The notes under the pieces: model-generated
What the model was told of the DNA's origin: nothing
What the model saw: the letters and a program-made list of their open reading frames with translations, nothing else
The model's database searches: none
Source: Flavobacterium cauense R2A-7
GTDB taxonomy: Bacteria > Bacteroidota > Bacteroidia > Flavobacteriales > Flavobacteriaceae
Assembly (NCBI RefSeq): GCF_000498475.1
Contig: NZ_AVBI01000001.1
Span: 310,001 to 374,000, forward strand
DNA: 64,000 bases
Direction of reading: 5' to 3'
Position numbers and translations under genes: made by a program
In this document: one piece after another, positions 1-7,853 of the stretch
Layout of the letters: every line of letters starts with the position of its first letter
Position numbering within the stretch: the first letter of the stretch is position 1

Positions 1-798
1 GTTCCTCAATCGGTGTATACCGGTTTAAATTATGGCACCGATAAAAATAAATTTGCCGAAATGGCGGCGTTAACCGAAAGCTTGTTAAAAGCGGTGGTGA
101 GCAATCCAAATGGCGAATTGACGCCAAACTGGGAAAAAGCGTATACGGCTGTAATTGATTCGTATTTGGGACAAACTCCAAAATCGTTCCAATACAACGG
201 AAAAACCTACACTCCAGAAACATTTGCTAAAGAAGTAGTAGGTATCAATGCCGATGATTATGTTGAAATTTCTTCTTTACAGGAATATCCGTATTACACT
301 AAATTCACTTTAATGGTACCGGACAACTGGTCTTTCGATCAGGTTTACAACGTAAAAATGAACGAATTAACAGAAACGATTGATCACGCATTGAAAAACG
401 GATACAGTGTAGCTTGGGCTGGTGATGTTAGTGAAAAAAGTTTCTCTTGGAAAAACGGAGTGGCTTTTGTTCCTGAGAAAAGAGTGGAAGAAATGACGGC
501 TGAAGAAAAAGCAGACATGTTCAACGGACCCAAAAAAGAAATGGTTGTTACCGAAGAAATGCGTCAGAAAGCTTTTGACAACTACACTACTACAGACGAT
601 CACGGAATGCACATTGTTGGAATTTCAAAAGACCAAAACGGTAAAGAATACTATATCGTGAAAAACTCTTGGGGAACTACAAACGACTACAAAGGCTATT
701 TGTACATGAGCAAGGAGTTCGCTAAATACAAAGCAACGGCTATCATGTTACACAAAAAAGCAGTTCCTGCCCCTATCGCTAAGAAATTAGGTGTTTAA
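1..798 (+). CDS. pepC: C1-family aminopeptidase (bleomycin hydrolase / PepC type), 5' partial
   Basis: The C-terminal 265 residues of a papain-fold peptidase; the gene begins upstream of the window, so the nucleophilic Cys is not visible. Two of the three catalytic residues can be seen: His in GMHIVGI (codon 610-612) and Asn in VKNSWG (codon 664-666). The spacing and the surrounding sequence fit the bleomycin hydrolase/aminopeptidase C group, which trims peptides from the N-terminus. Bacteroidetes members often carry a signal peptide, but that end is missing, so cytoplasmic or exported location cannot be told. A strong hairpin terminator follows. Family assignment is firm; exact substrate is not. 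Confidence 0.88.
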   Translation, partial: VPQSVYTGLNYGTDKNKFAEMAALTESLLKAVVSNPNGELTPNWEKAYTAVIDSYLGQTPKSFQYNGKTYTPETFAKEVVGINADDYVEISSLQEYPYYTKFTLMVPDNWSFDQVYNVKMNELTETIDHALKNGYSVAWAGDVSEKSFSWKNGVAFVPEKRVEEMTAEEKADMFNGPKKEMVVTEEMRQKAFDNYTTTDDHGMHIVGISKDQNGKEYYIVKNSWGTTNDYKGYLYMSKEFAKYKATAIMLHKKAVPAPIAKKLGV

Positions 799-851
799 GA
801 AATAATCTTCACACGGAGGAGCCGAAGGCGAACTGGTGAAGCAATCAAAAT

Positions 852-887
852 AAAACCCGACTCTTTTTGTGGAGTCGGGTTTTATTT
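852..887 (+). terminator. Intrinsic terminator after the C1 peptidase gene
   Basis: A 12-bp perfect inverted repeat, AAAACCCGACTC at 852-863 and its complement at 872-883, with a short loop and a T-rich 3' side. Confidence 0.85.
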
Positions 888-916
888 TATCTAAAATTTG
901 CCAAAAAAATTATATA

Positions 917-955
917 AAAAAATCCCATCACGCTTGGCGGATGGGATTTTTTATT
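917..955 (-). terminator. Intrinsic terminator of the fabH/accB/accC genes
   Basis: Inverted repeat AAAAATCCCATC at about 918-929 with its complement at 940-951, followed on the minus strand by a T run. It lies just beyond the accC stop. Together with the preceding hairpin it isolates the two convergent transcripts. Confidence 0.8.
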
Positions 956-960
956 TTGAA

Positions 961-2316
961 TTATTCAGGATCTTTCATTTTGAAGGTCTCCATAAACTTC
1001 GTGGTGTAGTTTCCGGCAACATAATCCGGTTCGTCCATCAACTGTCTGTGGAACGGAATCGTAGTTTTGATGCCTTCGATTACGAATTCATCCAGAGCGC
1101 GTTTCATTTTATTGATTGCTTCTTCTCTGGTTTGCGCAGTAGTAATCAACTTTGCAATCATGGAATCGTAATTTGACGGAATTGTATACCCTGCATAAAC
1201 GTGAGTATCCAAACGTACTCCGTGTCCTCCCGGTGCATGTAAAACTGTAATTTTACCCGGAGACGGACGGAAATCGTTATAAGGATCTTCTGCATTGATA
1301 CGACATTCGATGGAGTGTAACTGTGGCAAGTAGTTTTTACCTGAAATCGGAATTCCGGCCGCCACCATAATCTGCTCACGGATCAAGTCATAATCAATAA
1401 CCTGTTCTGTAATCGGGTGCTCTACCTGAATACGGGTATTCATTTCCATGAAGTAGAAGTTTCGGTGTTTGTCCACTAAGAACTCTACCGTTCCAGCTCC
1501 TTCGTATTTGATGAATTCAGCCGCTTTTACAGCCGCTTCACCCATTTTCTCACGCAACTCATCCGTCATGAATGGAGAAGGCGTTTCTTCAGTTAATTTT
1601 TGGTGACGACGCTGTACGGAACAGTCTCTTTCCGAAAGGTGACAAGCTTTACCGTAAGAATCACCCACTACCTGAATTTCGATATGACGTGGTTCTTCGA
1701 TAAGTTTTTCCATGTACATACCGTCATTTCCGAAAGCGGCTGCCGCTTCTTGGCGGGCACTTTCCCAAGCTTTCAGCAATTCTTCTTCCTTCCAAACGGC
1801 ACGCATCCCTTTTCCTCCACCTCCAGCAGTTGCTTTAAGCATAACTGGATAGCCGAATTCTTTTGCTAATTTTTTTGTTTGTTCGAAAGACTCCAATAGC
1901 CCATCAGAACCTGGCACACAGGGTACTCCAGCCGCTTTCATGGTAGCTTTTGCAGAAGCTTTGTCACCCATTCTGTCAATCATTTCCGGAGAAGCACCAA
2001 TAAATTTAATATTATGTTCCTGACAGATTTTAGAGAATTTAGCATTCTCAGAAAGGAATCCGTAACCCGGGTGAATTGCGTCTGCATTGGTAATCTCTGC
2101 AGCAGCAATAATATTGGACATCTTTAAATAGGAAAGATTACTTGGTGCTGGTCCGATACAAACTGCTTCGTCTGCAAACTTAACGTGCAAGCTCTCCGCA
2201 TCTACAGTGGAATACACCGCAACCGTTTTGATTCCCATTTCTCTACAGGTTCTGATGATGCGCAATGCAATCTCTCCCCTGTTTGCGATTAATATTTTTT
2301 TAAACATCTTTTTCAA
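961..2316 (-). CDS. accC: Biotin carboxylase subunit of acetyl-CoA carboxylase
   Basis: 451 residues, the usual length for AccC. It carboxylates the biotin of AccB using ATP and bicarbonate in the first step of fatty-acid synthesis. Visible signs are the N-terminal [14 protein letters not shown], the glycine-rich ATP loop GGGGKGMR at residues 165-172, and [14 protein letters not shown] carrying the catalytic Arg and Glu region. The ATP-grasp fold is complete. Translation could also begin at Met4 ([11 protein letters not shown]), which matches the family start better. It lies 108 bases downstream of accB on the same strand, across a low-complexity spacer, and ends at a terminator shared with the convergent upstream gene. 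Confidence 0.96.
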   Translation of the reverse strand: MKKMFKKILIANRGEIALRIIRTCREMGIKTVAVYSTVDAESLHVKFADEAVCIGPAPSNLSYLKMSNIIAAAEITNADAIHPGYGFLSENAKFSKICQEHNIKFIGASPEMIDRMGDKASAKATMKAAGVPCVPGSDGLLESFEQTKKLAKEFGYPVMLKATAGGGGKGMRAVWKEEELLKAWESARQEAAAAFGNDGMYMEKLIEEPRHIEIQVVGDSYGKACHLSERDCSVQRRHQKLTEETPSPFMTDELREKMGEAAVKAAEFIKYEGAGTVEFLVDKHRNFYFMEMNTRIQVEHPITEQVIDYDLIREQIMVAAGIPISGKNYLPQLHSIECRINAEDPYNDFRPSPGKITVLHAPGGHGVRLDTHVYAGYTIPSNYDSMIAKLITTAQTREEAINKMKRALDEFVIEGIKTTIPFHRQLMDEPDYVAGNYTTKFMETFKMKDPE

Positions 2317-2336
2317 TTAGATTATTAGACAATAAA

Positions 2337-2424
2337 TTGAATTTAGAGTTTAGAATTTAGAATTTAGAACAGAATCACTTCTAATCTAAAACACTTCTAA
2401 CTTCCGAATTCTAATTTCTAATTT
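2337..2424. repeat. Low-complexity spacer with inverted heptamer repeats between accB and accC
   Basis: The left half repeats TTTAGAA in tandem (about 2342-2369) and the right half holds the inverse, TTCTAA-type units (about 2380-2423). Transcribed on either strand this would fold into a long, AT-rich imperfect hairpin. No coding potential or terminator T-tract is clear. Similar phased low-complexity spacers occur near 40190-40234 and 44115-44220. Confidence 0.6.
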
Positions 2425-2907
2425 TTAAGACGGATCTACTAAGAATAATGGTTGGTCGAATTCTACCGGAGAAGCATCATCCACTAAAATTTTAACGATT
2501 TTACCGGAAACTTCCGCTTCGATTTCGTTGAATAATTTCATTGCTTCAATTACACAAACTACGTCGCCTTTAGAAATTGTGCTTCCTACTTCCACAAACA
2601 TCGGTTTGTCTGGAGACGGTTTTCTGTAGAAAGTACCAATCATCGGAGATTTAACAGTAATGTATTTTGAATTTTCGTCTGCTGCTGGAGCAACTGGTGC
2701 TGGAGCAACCGGTGCTGCAACTGGTGCAACTGGTGCTGCAACCTGAGGCATCGCCTGCATAGGCATTTGCTGAATATAAGTCGTTTCAGCTGCTCCGGCT
2801 TCAGTGGTTTTGATGGTGATTTTAAAATCATCCATTTCTAATTTTACTTCTGTAGCACCTGATTTTGCTACAAATTTGATTAGGTTTTGAATTTCTCTGA
2901 TATCCAT
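2425..2907 (-). CDS. accB: Biotin carboxyl carrier protein of acetyl-CoA carboxylase
   Basis: 160 residues with the three usual parts: an N-terminal segment (1-45), a flexible Ala/Pro-rich linker (about 50-76) and a C-terminal biotinyl domain. The biotin attachment motif EAMKLFNE places the modified lysine at residue 124. The carrier shuttles carboxylated biotin from AccC to the carboxyltransferase, whose subunits are not in this window. It lies 26 bases downstream of fabH and upstream of accC, so the three genes form a fatty-acid initiation cluster. Confidence 0.96.
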   Translation of the reverse strand: MDIREIQNLIKFVAKSGATEVKLEMDDFKITIKTTEAGAAETTYIQQMPMQAMPQVAAPVAPVAAPVAPAPVAPAADENSKYITVKSPMIGTFYRKPSPDKPMFVEVGSTISKGDVVCVIEAMKLFNEIEAEVSGKIVKILVDDASPVEFDQPLFLVDPS

Positions 2908-2933
2908 ACTATTCTAAATTTGGTTTTGGTTTG

Positions 2934-3932
2934 TTATTGTTTGTTATACGCCCATTTTAAGTAGATGGCTCCCCATGTGAAACCACCGCCAAAGGCTGCA
3001 AAAATAATATTATCTCCTTTTTTCAACTGACTTTCAAAATCGCTTAACAACAAAGGTAAGGTCGCGGAAGTAGTGTTTCCGTATTTTTGAATGTTGATTA
3101 AAACTTTCTCATCATCCAATCCCATTCGGTTTGCTGTAGCATCAATGATACGCTTATTGGCCTGATGTGCTACCAACCAATTGATATCGTCTTTCGACAA
3201 ATTGTTGCGTTCCATGATTTTTTCGCTCACATCAGCCATTCCGGAAACAGCATATTTGAATACGGTTTTCCCGTCCTGGAATACATAATGCTGTTTGTTT
3301 TTAACCGTTTCTTCCGAAGCGGGTAAAATAGATCCGCCTGCTTCGATTTTCAGGAATTCACGACCTACACCATCACTTCTTAAAAACTCATCCTGGAATC
3401 CTAAACCTTCCGCGTTAGGTTCAAACAATACGGCTCCGGCGCCATCTCCAAAGATGATGCACGTGGCTCGGTCGGTATAATCGATAATGGAAGACATTTT
3501 GTCGGCACCAATCAGCAGTACTTTTTTGTAACGTCCTGATTCAATATAGGCAGATGCGGTAGACATTCCGTAAAGGAAGCTGGAACATGCTGCATGTAAA
3601 TCGTAAGCAAAAGCGTTAACCGCTCCGATTTGAGTGGCAACATACACTCCTGTAGATGCTACCGGCATATCTGGGGTTGCCGTAGCCATAATTACTAAAT
3701 CGATATCTTTCGGATCGATCCCTGCTTTTTCAAACAGGTTTTGCGCTGCTCGTATCGCCATAAAAGAAGTCCCTTGCCCTTCTTCTTTTAGCATTCTTCT
3801 TTCTTTGATTCCGGTACGAGAGGTAATCCATTCGTCATTGGTATCGACCATGGTTTCCAATACTTGGTTTGATAAAACAAAGTCCGGAACGTAGGCGCCC
3901 ACTGCTGTAATAGCGGCTGTTATTTTATTCAT
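2934..3932 (-). CDS. fabH: Beta-ketoacyl-ACP synthase III
   Basis: 332 residues of a thiolase-fold condensing enzyme that joins acetyl-CoA with malonyl-ACP to start fatty-acid chains. The catalytic triad is visible: Cys116 in HAACSSFL, His in VAHQANKRI and Asn in KYGNTTSATLPL. The last motif is characteristic of FabH rather than of elongating KAS I/II enzymes. In flavobacteria this enzyme may prefer branched starters, but nothing in the sequence proves that. It heads the fabH-accB-accC run, and a terminator after rpmF separates it from the upstream rpmF unit. Confidence 0.96.
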   Translation of the reverse strand: MNKITAAITAVGAYVPDFVLSNQVLETMVDTNDEWITSRTGIKERRMLKEEGQGTSFMAIRAAQNLFEKAGIDPKDIDLVIMATATPDMPVASTGVYVATQIGAVNAFAYDLHAACSSFLYGMSTASAYIESGRYKKVLLIGADKMSSIIDYTDRATCIIFGDGAGAVLFEPNAEGLGFQDEFLRSDGVGREFLKIEAGGSILPASEETVKNKQHYVFQDGKTVFKYAVSGMADVSEKIMERNNLSKDDINWLVAHQANKRIIDATANRMGLDDEKVLINIQKYGNTTSATLPLLLSDFESQLKKGDNIIFAAFGGGFTWGAIYLKWAYNKQ

Positions 3933-4049
3933 AAAAGTTGTATTTTTCTTCCTGAAAAAAAGATTTCAAAAAGTGGTGGAAATTACAAAAAAAATCCCAA
4001 ACCTATATTCTTTTATTACTACTTAATTAGTTTCGAATAGGTTTTAACA

Positions 4050-4079
4050 AAAAAAACTCCCACACAGTGAGAGTTTTCT
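4050..4079 (-). terminator. Intrinsic terminator of the DUF177-rpmF unit
   Basis: Stem AAACTC-c-CAC (4054-4063) pairs with GTG-a-GAGTTT (4067-4076); the minus-strand 3' side is a long T run. Confidence 0.7.
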
Positions 4080-4095
4080 CTATTCATTTTTCGGA

Positions 4096-4290
4096 TTAAG
4101 CTTCCGCTACTTGCTTGTCAATAACAACTTGACCTCTGTAATACATTTTACCTTCATGCCAGTAAGCTCTGTGATACAAATGTGCTTCTCCAGTTATTGG
4201 ACATGTTGCAATTTGAGGAACTGACGCCTTGTAATGCGTTCTTCTCTTATCTCTTCTTGTTTTCGAGGTTTTTCTCTTAGGATGTGCCAT
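4096..4290 (-). CDS. rpmF: 50S ribosomal protein L32
   Basis: 64 residues, standard for L32. The N-terminus [22 protein letters not shown] is the highly basic family signature. The zinc-ribbon cysteines of some L32 proteins are mostly absent: one Cys is seen in [12 protein letters not shown], so this is the zinc-free form. It follows the DUF177 gene after 9 bases, the pairing seen across bacteria, and is followed by its own terminator. Confidence 0.96.
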   Translation of the reverse strand: MAHPKRKTSKTRRDKRRTHYKASVPQIATCPITGEAHLYHRAYWHEGKMYYRGQVVIDKQVAEA

Positions 4291-4299
4291 CTTACTATA

Positions 4300-4833
4300 T
4301 TATTTATCCGTTAATAGTTGTTTTAATTTATCCCAACGGGGATCATTATTTTCTTCTTCTTTATGTTGCTCTTTCGGAGCCAGTTCATTGAGCTTTTCAA
4401 TAGCTTCGGTTTTCAAAGTCCCGTCTTTCACCCCAGGGTGAACGCGTTTTGAAGGCACCGAAAGCACTATCATCTCATAGATATACTGAGCCACATCTAC
4501 CTGAAATTCACCGTGAGGCAAAATCAGCAACTCATCATTCTCATTATTAAAAGCATCTCCGAATTTCACAATCAGGTTCAGCTTTCCTTTTATTGGCAGA
4601 TCAAATTCCTCACCGGTTAAATCACAAGGTACATTTACAGTCCCTTTGTGTTTAAAAGCAAGTTCGAGCATAGTGCTCTTCTTATCCAAAACCAACTCCA
4701 CTTTGATATTGACATCATTGTATTCGTCAAATTCAAAGCCCTCAAAGAACTTTTTATCTATTTGATAATCAAACTGATGTTTCCCCAACTTTAACCCCAC
4801 AAACGGGATTAAAAAATCTTTCTGAATATTCAT
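4300..4833 (-). CDS. DUF177 / YceD family protein, probable rRNA-processing partner of L32
   Basis: 177 residues. The diagnostic core is CDLTGEEFDLPIKGKL (about residues 86-101) followed by an acidic stretch and a lysine-rich tail. DUF177 proteins are almost always encoded directly before rpmF, as here, and in plants and bacteria have been linked to 23S rRNA maturation. The exact activity in this phylum is unknown. It is the first gene of a two-gene unit with a clear promoter 20 bases upstream. Confidence 0.88.
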   Translation of the reverse strand: MNIQKDFLIPFVGLKLGKHQFDYQIDKKFFEGFEFDEYNDVNIKVELVLDKKSTMLELAFKHKGTVNVPCDLTGEEFDLPIKGKLNLIVKFGDAFNNENDELLILPHGEFQVDVAQYIYEMIVLSVPSKRVHPGVKDGTLKTEAIEKLNELAPKEQHKEEENNDPRWDKLKQLLTDK

Positions 4834-4852
4834 ACCAACAGTTTTGAGCGTG

Positions 4853-4881
4853 CAAAGATATAAAATTATTGTAAATTCAAA
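4853..4881 (-). promoter_or_regulatory. Promoter of the DUF177-rpmF unit
   Basis: On the minus strand TTTG (4878-4881), a 17-base spacer and TATCTTTG (4853-4860) fit the Bacteroidetes -33/-7 consensus. The start codon lies 19 bases further on. Confidence 0.75.
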
Positions 4882-4903
4882 CGAGTTGTAAACATTTTTT
4901 TGT

Positions 4904-5953
4904 TTATAACTGTTTTTGCTTTGTTTTCAAAGGGTTTTTTACCAACTCTTTGTATTCGTTTCGGTTATGAAACACATCCAGTGCTAAATAAACAGCCTCT
5001 TTAAACGAATTGTAATCCGCCAGTCCTTTTCCGGCGATTTCATATGCCGTACCGTGATCCGGAGATGTTCTAATCTTATCCAATCCTGCGGTATAATTCA
5101 CACCTTTCCCGAACGACAGGGTCTTGAACGGAATCAATCCCTGATCGTGATAGGCCGCAATAACCGCATCGTATTTTTCATATTGTCCCGAACCGAAGAA
5201 ACTGTCTGCGGAGTAAGGCCCGAAAACCATCATTCCTTCGTCAAATAATTTTTTCAGCGCCGGCTTAATTACCTCATCATCTTCTTTTCCGATAACGCCG
5301 TGATCACCACAATGCGGATTCAATCCTAAAACTGCAATTTTTGGCTTTGTGATTCCGAAATCCTGAAGCAATGTCTTGTTAATAGTTGTCAGCTTGGTTC
5401 GGATTAACGCCTCAGTTAAATGGGCCGAAACTTCATTGACCGGCACATGATCGGTTAACAATCCTACCCGCAAATTGTCCTGAACCATCAACATCAGGGC
5501 ATCCCCTTCCAATTCCTGATTCAGGTAATCAGTATGCCCCGGAAAATGAAATTCTTCCGACTGTATGTTATACTTATTAATAGGAGCCGTCACCAAAACA
5601 TCCACCAACCCTTCTTTCAACGCTTTCGTAGCCGCAACAAAAGACTTAACAGCATATTTTCCAACCGCCTCGTCATTTGTCCCGAATTCGATATTAACTC
5701 CTTCACGCCACACATTCAGCACATTGATTTTTCCAAAAACCAACTGATCCAGCTTATCAATACCGTGAAGGCTTGCCTCCAGATTCAGTGTTTTTTTAAG
5801 AAAGGAAAGAATTTTTACGTTCCCGAAAATAACCGGCGTGCAAAGTTCAAGCATACGTGTATCTTCGAAGGTTTTTAAAATTACTTCGCTTCCGATACCG
5901 TTCAAATCTCCTATGGAAATCCCTACAATTATATTTTCTGCTTTTTTAACCAT
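4904..5953 (-). CDS. pdxA: 4-hydroxythreonine-4-phosphate dehydrogenase
   Basis: 349 residues. PdxA oxidises 4-phosphohydroxythreonine in the DXP-dependent route to pyridoxal phosphate. Family motifs are GISIGDLNGIGSEV at the N-terminus, HFPGHTDYL (His140), LNPHCGDHG and AAYHDQGLIPFK (His269); conserved histidines of these motifs bind the divalent metal. It faces ribE across a 57-base divergent spacer, so two cofactor genes share one control region. Confidence 0.95.
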   Translation of the reverse strand: MVKKAENIIVGISIGDLNGIGSEVILKTFEDTRMLELCTPVIFGNVKILSFLKKTLNLEASLHGIDKLDQLVFGKINVLNVWREGVNIEFGTNDEAVGKYAVKSFVAATKALKEGLVDVLVTAPINKYNIQSEEFHFPGHTDYLNQELEGDALMLMVQDNLRVGLLTDHVPVNEVSAHLTEALIRTKLTTINKTLLQDFGITKPKIAVLGLNPHCGDHGVIGKEDDEVIKPALKKLFDEGMMVFGPYSADSFFGSGQYEKYDAVIAAYHDQGLIPFKTLSFGKGVNYTAGLDKIRTSPDHGTAYEIAGKGLADYNSFKEAVYLALDVFHNRNEYKELVKNPLKTKQKQL

Positions 5954-5973
5954 GACGACTAGTTATTTATTCC

Positions 5974-5995
5974 TAATTTTGGATGTGCAAATTTA
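5974..5995. promoter_or_regulatory. Divergent -7 elements for ribE (+) and pdxA (-)
   Basis: TAATTTTG at 5974-5981 points toward ribE, whose ATG is 29 bases on. The reverse complement at 5988-5995 reads TAAATTTG toward pdxA. The two elements are only 6 bases apart, so polymerase binding in the two directions should compete. Confidence 0.6.
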
Positions 5996-6010
5996 GCAAA
6001 ATAAATAGTT

Positions 6011-6601
6011 ATGTTTACAGGAATTATCGAAACTCTTGGAACTATTCAGGATATTCGGAAAGAAAATGACAATATTCACGTTACGGTAGGTTCTTCCATT
6101 ACCGACGAACTGAAAATCGACCAGAGTGTTGCCCATAACGGCATCTGTCTTACGGTAGTAAAAATCGAAAACGACACCTATACCGTAACCGCAATAAAGG
6201 AAACCATTGAAAAGACCAACTTGGGTGACTGGAAAATTGGGGACACCGTGAATTTGGAACGCGCCATGAAGTTAGGCGATCGTTTGGACGGACACATTGT
6301 TCAGGGCCATGTGGACCAAACTGGTGTTTGTAAAAAAATAGAAGATGCCAACGGCAGTATTTATTTCACTTTCGAATACGACCGCAAATTAAACAACATC
6401 ACTATTGAAAAAGGATCGATAACCGTGAACGGTGTAAGTCTCACGGTAGTTAATTCAAAAGAAAACGAATTCAGTGTAGCCATCATTCCTTACACTTTGG
6501 AACACACCAATTTCAAAAACTTTAAAATAGGAACAAAAATAAACCTTGAGTTTGACGTTGTGGGAAAATATGTGGCACGTTTACACGAACTGAGAAACTA
6601 A
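6011..6601 (+). CDS. ribE: Riboflavin synthase, alpha subunit
   Basis: 196 residues with the internal duplication of the family. The N-terminal lumazine-binding barrel starts MFTGIIETLG and includes HNGICLTVV; the second barrel includes VNGVSLTVV. The enzyme dismutates two 6,7-dimethyl-8-ribityllumazine molecules to riboflavin in the cytoplasm. No FMN riboswitch is visible in the short leader. A bidirectional hairpin terminator follows. Confidence 0.95.
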   Translation: MFTGIIETLGTIQDIRKENDNIHVTVGSSITDELKIDQSVAHNGICLTVVKIENDTYTVTAIKETIEKTNLGDWKIGDTVNLERAMKLGDRLDGHIVQGHVDQTGVCKKIEDANGSIYFTFEYDRKLNNITIEKGSITVNGVSLTVVNSKENEFSVAIIPYTLEHTNFKNFKIGTKINLEFDVVGKYVARLHELRN

Positions 6602-6612
6602 CCTTTAACAAT

Positions 6613-6647
6613 AAAAAAAAGCTTCAAATTAATTTGAAGCTTTTTTT
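6613..6647. terminator. Bidirectional terminator that overlaps the end of the 69-residue gene
   Basis: A near-perfect palindrome: GCTTCAAATT at 6621-6630 meets AATTTGAAGC at 6631-6640, flanked by A and T runs. It ends ribE on the plus strand. On the minus strand its arms contain the last codons (Lys-Ala-Ser-Asn) and the stop of the small gene. Confidence 0.85.
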
Positions 6648-6838
6648 GTGTTTATAGTTTTTATGTAATAACCGGCTAAACCTAACGCGCCTACAACAAG
6701 AAATACTATTCCGGCATCAACAGGAAGACCTGGCGGCGGAGTTGGTGGTGGTGGCGGTGGTGCTTCTTGCGAAAAAGCCACTGAAGCATTTAACAATACT
6801 ACCGCACTCAACATTATTTTATGTAGGCTATTTTTCAT
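6629..6838 (-). CDS. Small exported protein with Pro-rich spacer and C-terminal membrane anchor (PID-CTERM-like)
   Basis: 69 residues. A signal peptide ends near AFSQ (residue 24), followed by a proline run (EAPPPPPPTPPPG) and LPVDAGIVFLVVGALGLAGYY, one membrane helix with a basic tail. This is the build of the short flavobacterial sorting-signal proteins often called PID-CTERM; here the tripeptide reads PVD rather than PID. Those signals are thought to be processed by an exosortase-like enzyme, which is not in this window. The stop codon is embedded in the terminator hairpin. Function is unknown, and the family call is by resemblance. Confidence 0.7.
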   Translation of the reverse strand: MKNSLHKIMLSAVVLLNASVAFSQEAPPPPPPTPPPGLPVDAGIVFLVVGALGLAGYYIKTINTKKASN

Positions 6839-7077
6839 GGGCGTAAAAATATGAAAATTAACTTCCCGACAAAAAAGAAATTTATTTTTTTATCAAAATT
6901 TAATATTCTGTTTATATTTTATCAGAACAACATTAACATTAGTCGGTGATTTAACCAGGTTAACACCGATACCTTATTTAACGAAAATAGAAAGATTTTT
7001 CTATAAAACAAATATGTTTTGAAAAAAATCTTAATTTTTTCTTAATTCAAAAAAACAAAATCTTAATAAACCTTAGT
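6839..7077. other. AT-rich non-coding stretch with one palindrome
   Basis: No gene is visible. The notable element is a 27-base near-palindrome at 6943-6969 (TCGGTG-at-TTAACC-a-GGTTAA-CACCGA), which could be an operator or a transcript hairpin. The rest is poly-A/T tracts. Confidence 0.5.
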
Positions 7078-7107
7078 AAAAGACCTTGTTTTACCAAGGC
7101 CTTTTAC
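7078..7107 (-). terminator. Probable terminator of the tRNA transcript
   Basis: The stem AAAAG-a-CCTTG / CAAGG-c-CTTTT with a 6-base loop lies just downstream of the tRNA on the minus strand. Confidence 0.5.
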
Positions 7108-7112
7108 CGTTG

Positions 7113-7186
7113 TGGTCCCACCTGGGCTCGAACCAGGGACCACCTGATTATGAGTCAGGTGCTCTAACCAACTGAGCTATAGGACC
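7113..7186 (-). tRNA. tRNA with CAT anticodon (elongator Met or lysidine-modified Ile2)
   Basis: A 74-nt cloverleaf. The acceptor stem is GGTCCTA with TGGGACC, the D arm includes GCTCAGTTGGTTAGAGC, the anticodon stem is CCTGA/TCAGG around CTCATAA, and the T arm includes GGTTCGAGCC. The discriminator is A (7113) and CCA is not encoded. The CAT anticodon alone cannot separate elongator Met from Ile2. Confidence 0.93.
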
Positions 7187-7232
7187 GGTTTAGAGGTTGC
7201 AATATTACTATTATTTTTTGTGCTGACAAAAA

Positions 7233-7637
7233 TTAATTCGGGTTTTCTTGACACAGTTCTACCAAAACCCCATTCGTACCTTTCGGATGAAGAAACGCAA
7301 CCAGCTTATTATCAGCACCTTTTTTAGGAATTTCGTTCAAAACCGTAAACCCTTCCGATTTTAATCTTTCTATCTCGGCAACGATATCTTCCACATCAAA
7401 AGCAATATGGTGGATACCTTCTCCTTTCTTCTCGATGAATTTCGCAATCGGGCTGTCCGGATTGGTAGCTTCCAGCAACTCAATTTTATTAGGACCGTTC
7501 ATAAAAAAAGACGTTTTCACCCCTTCACTGGCCACTTCTTCCTGCTTGTAAGCCGGCGCTCCGAATAGTTTTTCAAAAACAAGATTGGACACTTCCAGAT
7601 CTTTTACTGCAATTCCTATATGTTCTATTTTTCTCAT
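7233..7637 (-). CDS. mce: Methylmalonyl-CoA epimerase
   Basis: 134 residues of the vicinal-oxygen-chelate fold. It interconverts (2S)- and (2R)-methylmalonyl-CoA, linking propionyl-CoA metabolism and succinyl-CoA. Likely metal ligands are His6 (EHIGIA), His76/77 (GIHHIAFDVED) and Glu127 (VLVELC). A minus-strand TAACTTTG at 7655-7662 is a probable -7 element 17 bases before the ATG. Glyoxalase-family relatives look similar, but the length and motif order favour the epimerase. Confidence 0.92.
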   Translation of the reverse strand: MRKIEHIGIAVKDLEVSNLVFEKLFGAPAYKQEEVASEGVKTSFFMNGPNKIELLEATNPDSPIAKFIEKKGEGIHHIAFDVEDIVAEIERLKSEGFTVLNEIPKKGADNKLVAFLHPKGTNGVLVELCQENPN

Positions 7638-7688
7638 TTTTTTTAATTTGACAACAAAGTTAACAAAATTTCAAAAGACTTTCTTTTA

Positions 7689-7768
7689 TAGCCCTGATGG
7701 GAGCGGCATCCTTTTTTTGGTGACTGAGGTTCTCGAAGGCATCAAAAAAAGATAAAGCGGACAGCAGG
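7689..7768 (+). ncRNA. Structured RNA element, copy A, upstream of rbfA
   Basis: The core reads AGCGGCATC (7702-7710), a 12-bp stem (7711-7722 with 7740-7751) and then GATAAAGCG. The outer stem CCTG (7693-7696) pairs with CAGG (7765-7768). A copy at 12340-12415 keeps the core and the loop motif TGAGGnTCTCGAA but changes stem bases in compensating pairs. One pair here is G-T on the plus strand, which would be a C-A mismatch on the minus strand, so plus-strand transcription is favoured. It may be an instance of an already catalogued flavobacterial RNA motif (Rfam Flavo-1 comes to mind); I could not check. Confidence 0.65.
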
Positions 7769-7853
7769 AAAACGGACCGCAAAAAAGCACTGCCCATTCG
7801 CTCCAAAAAAGAAAACTTACCCCTAAACTTTGTCTCTTTACCACTTTGAAACG

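Noticed and set aside
6011..6030. FMN riboswitch upstream of ribE
   Set aside because: The whole divergent spacer is 57 bases, too short for the aptamer, and lacks its conserved parts.
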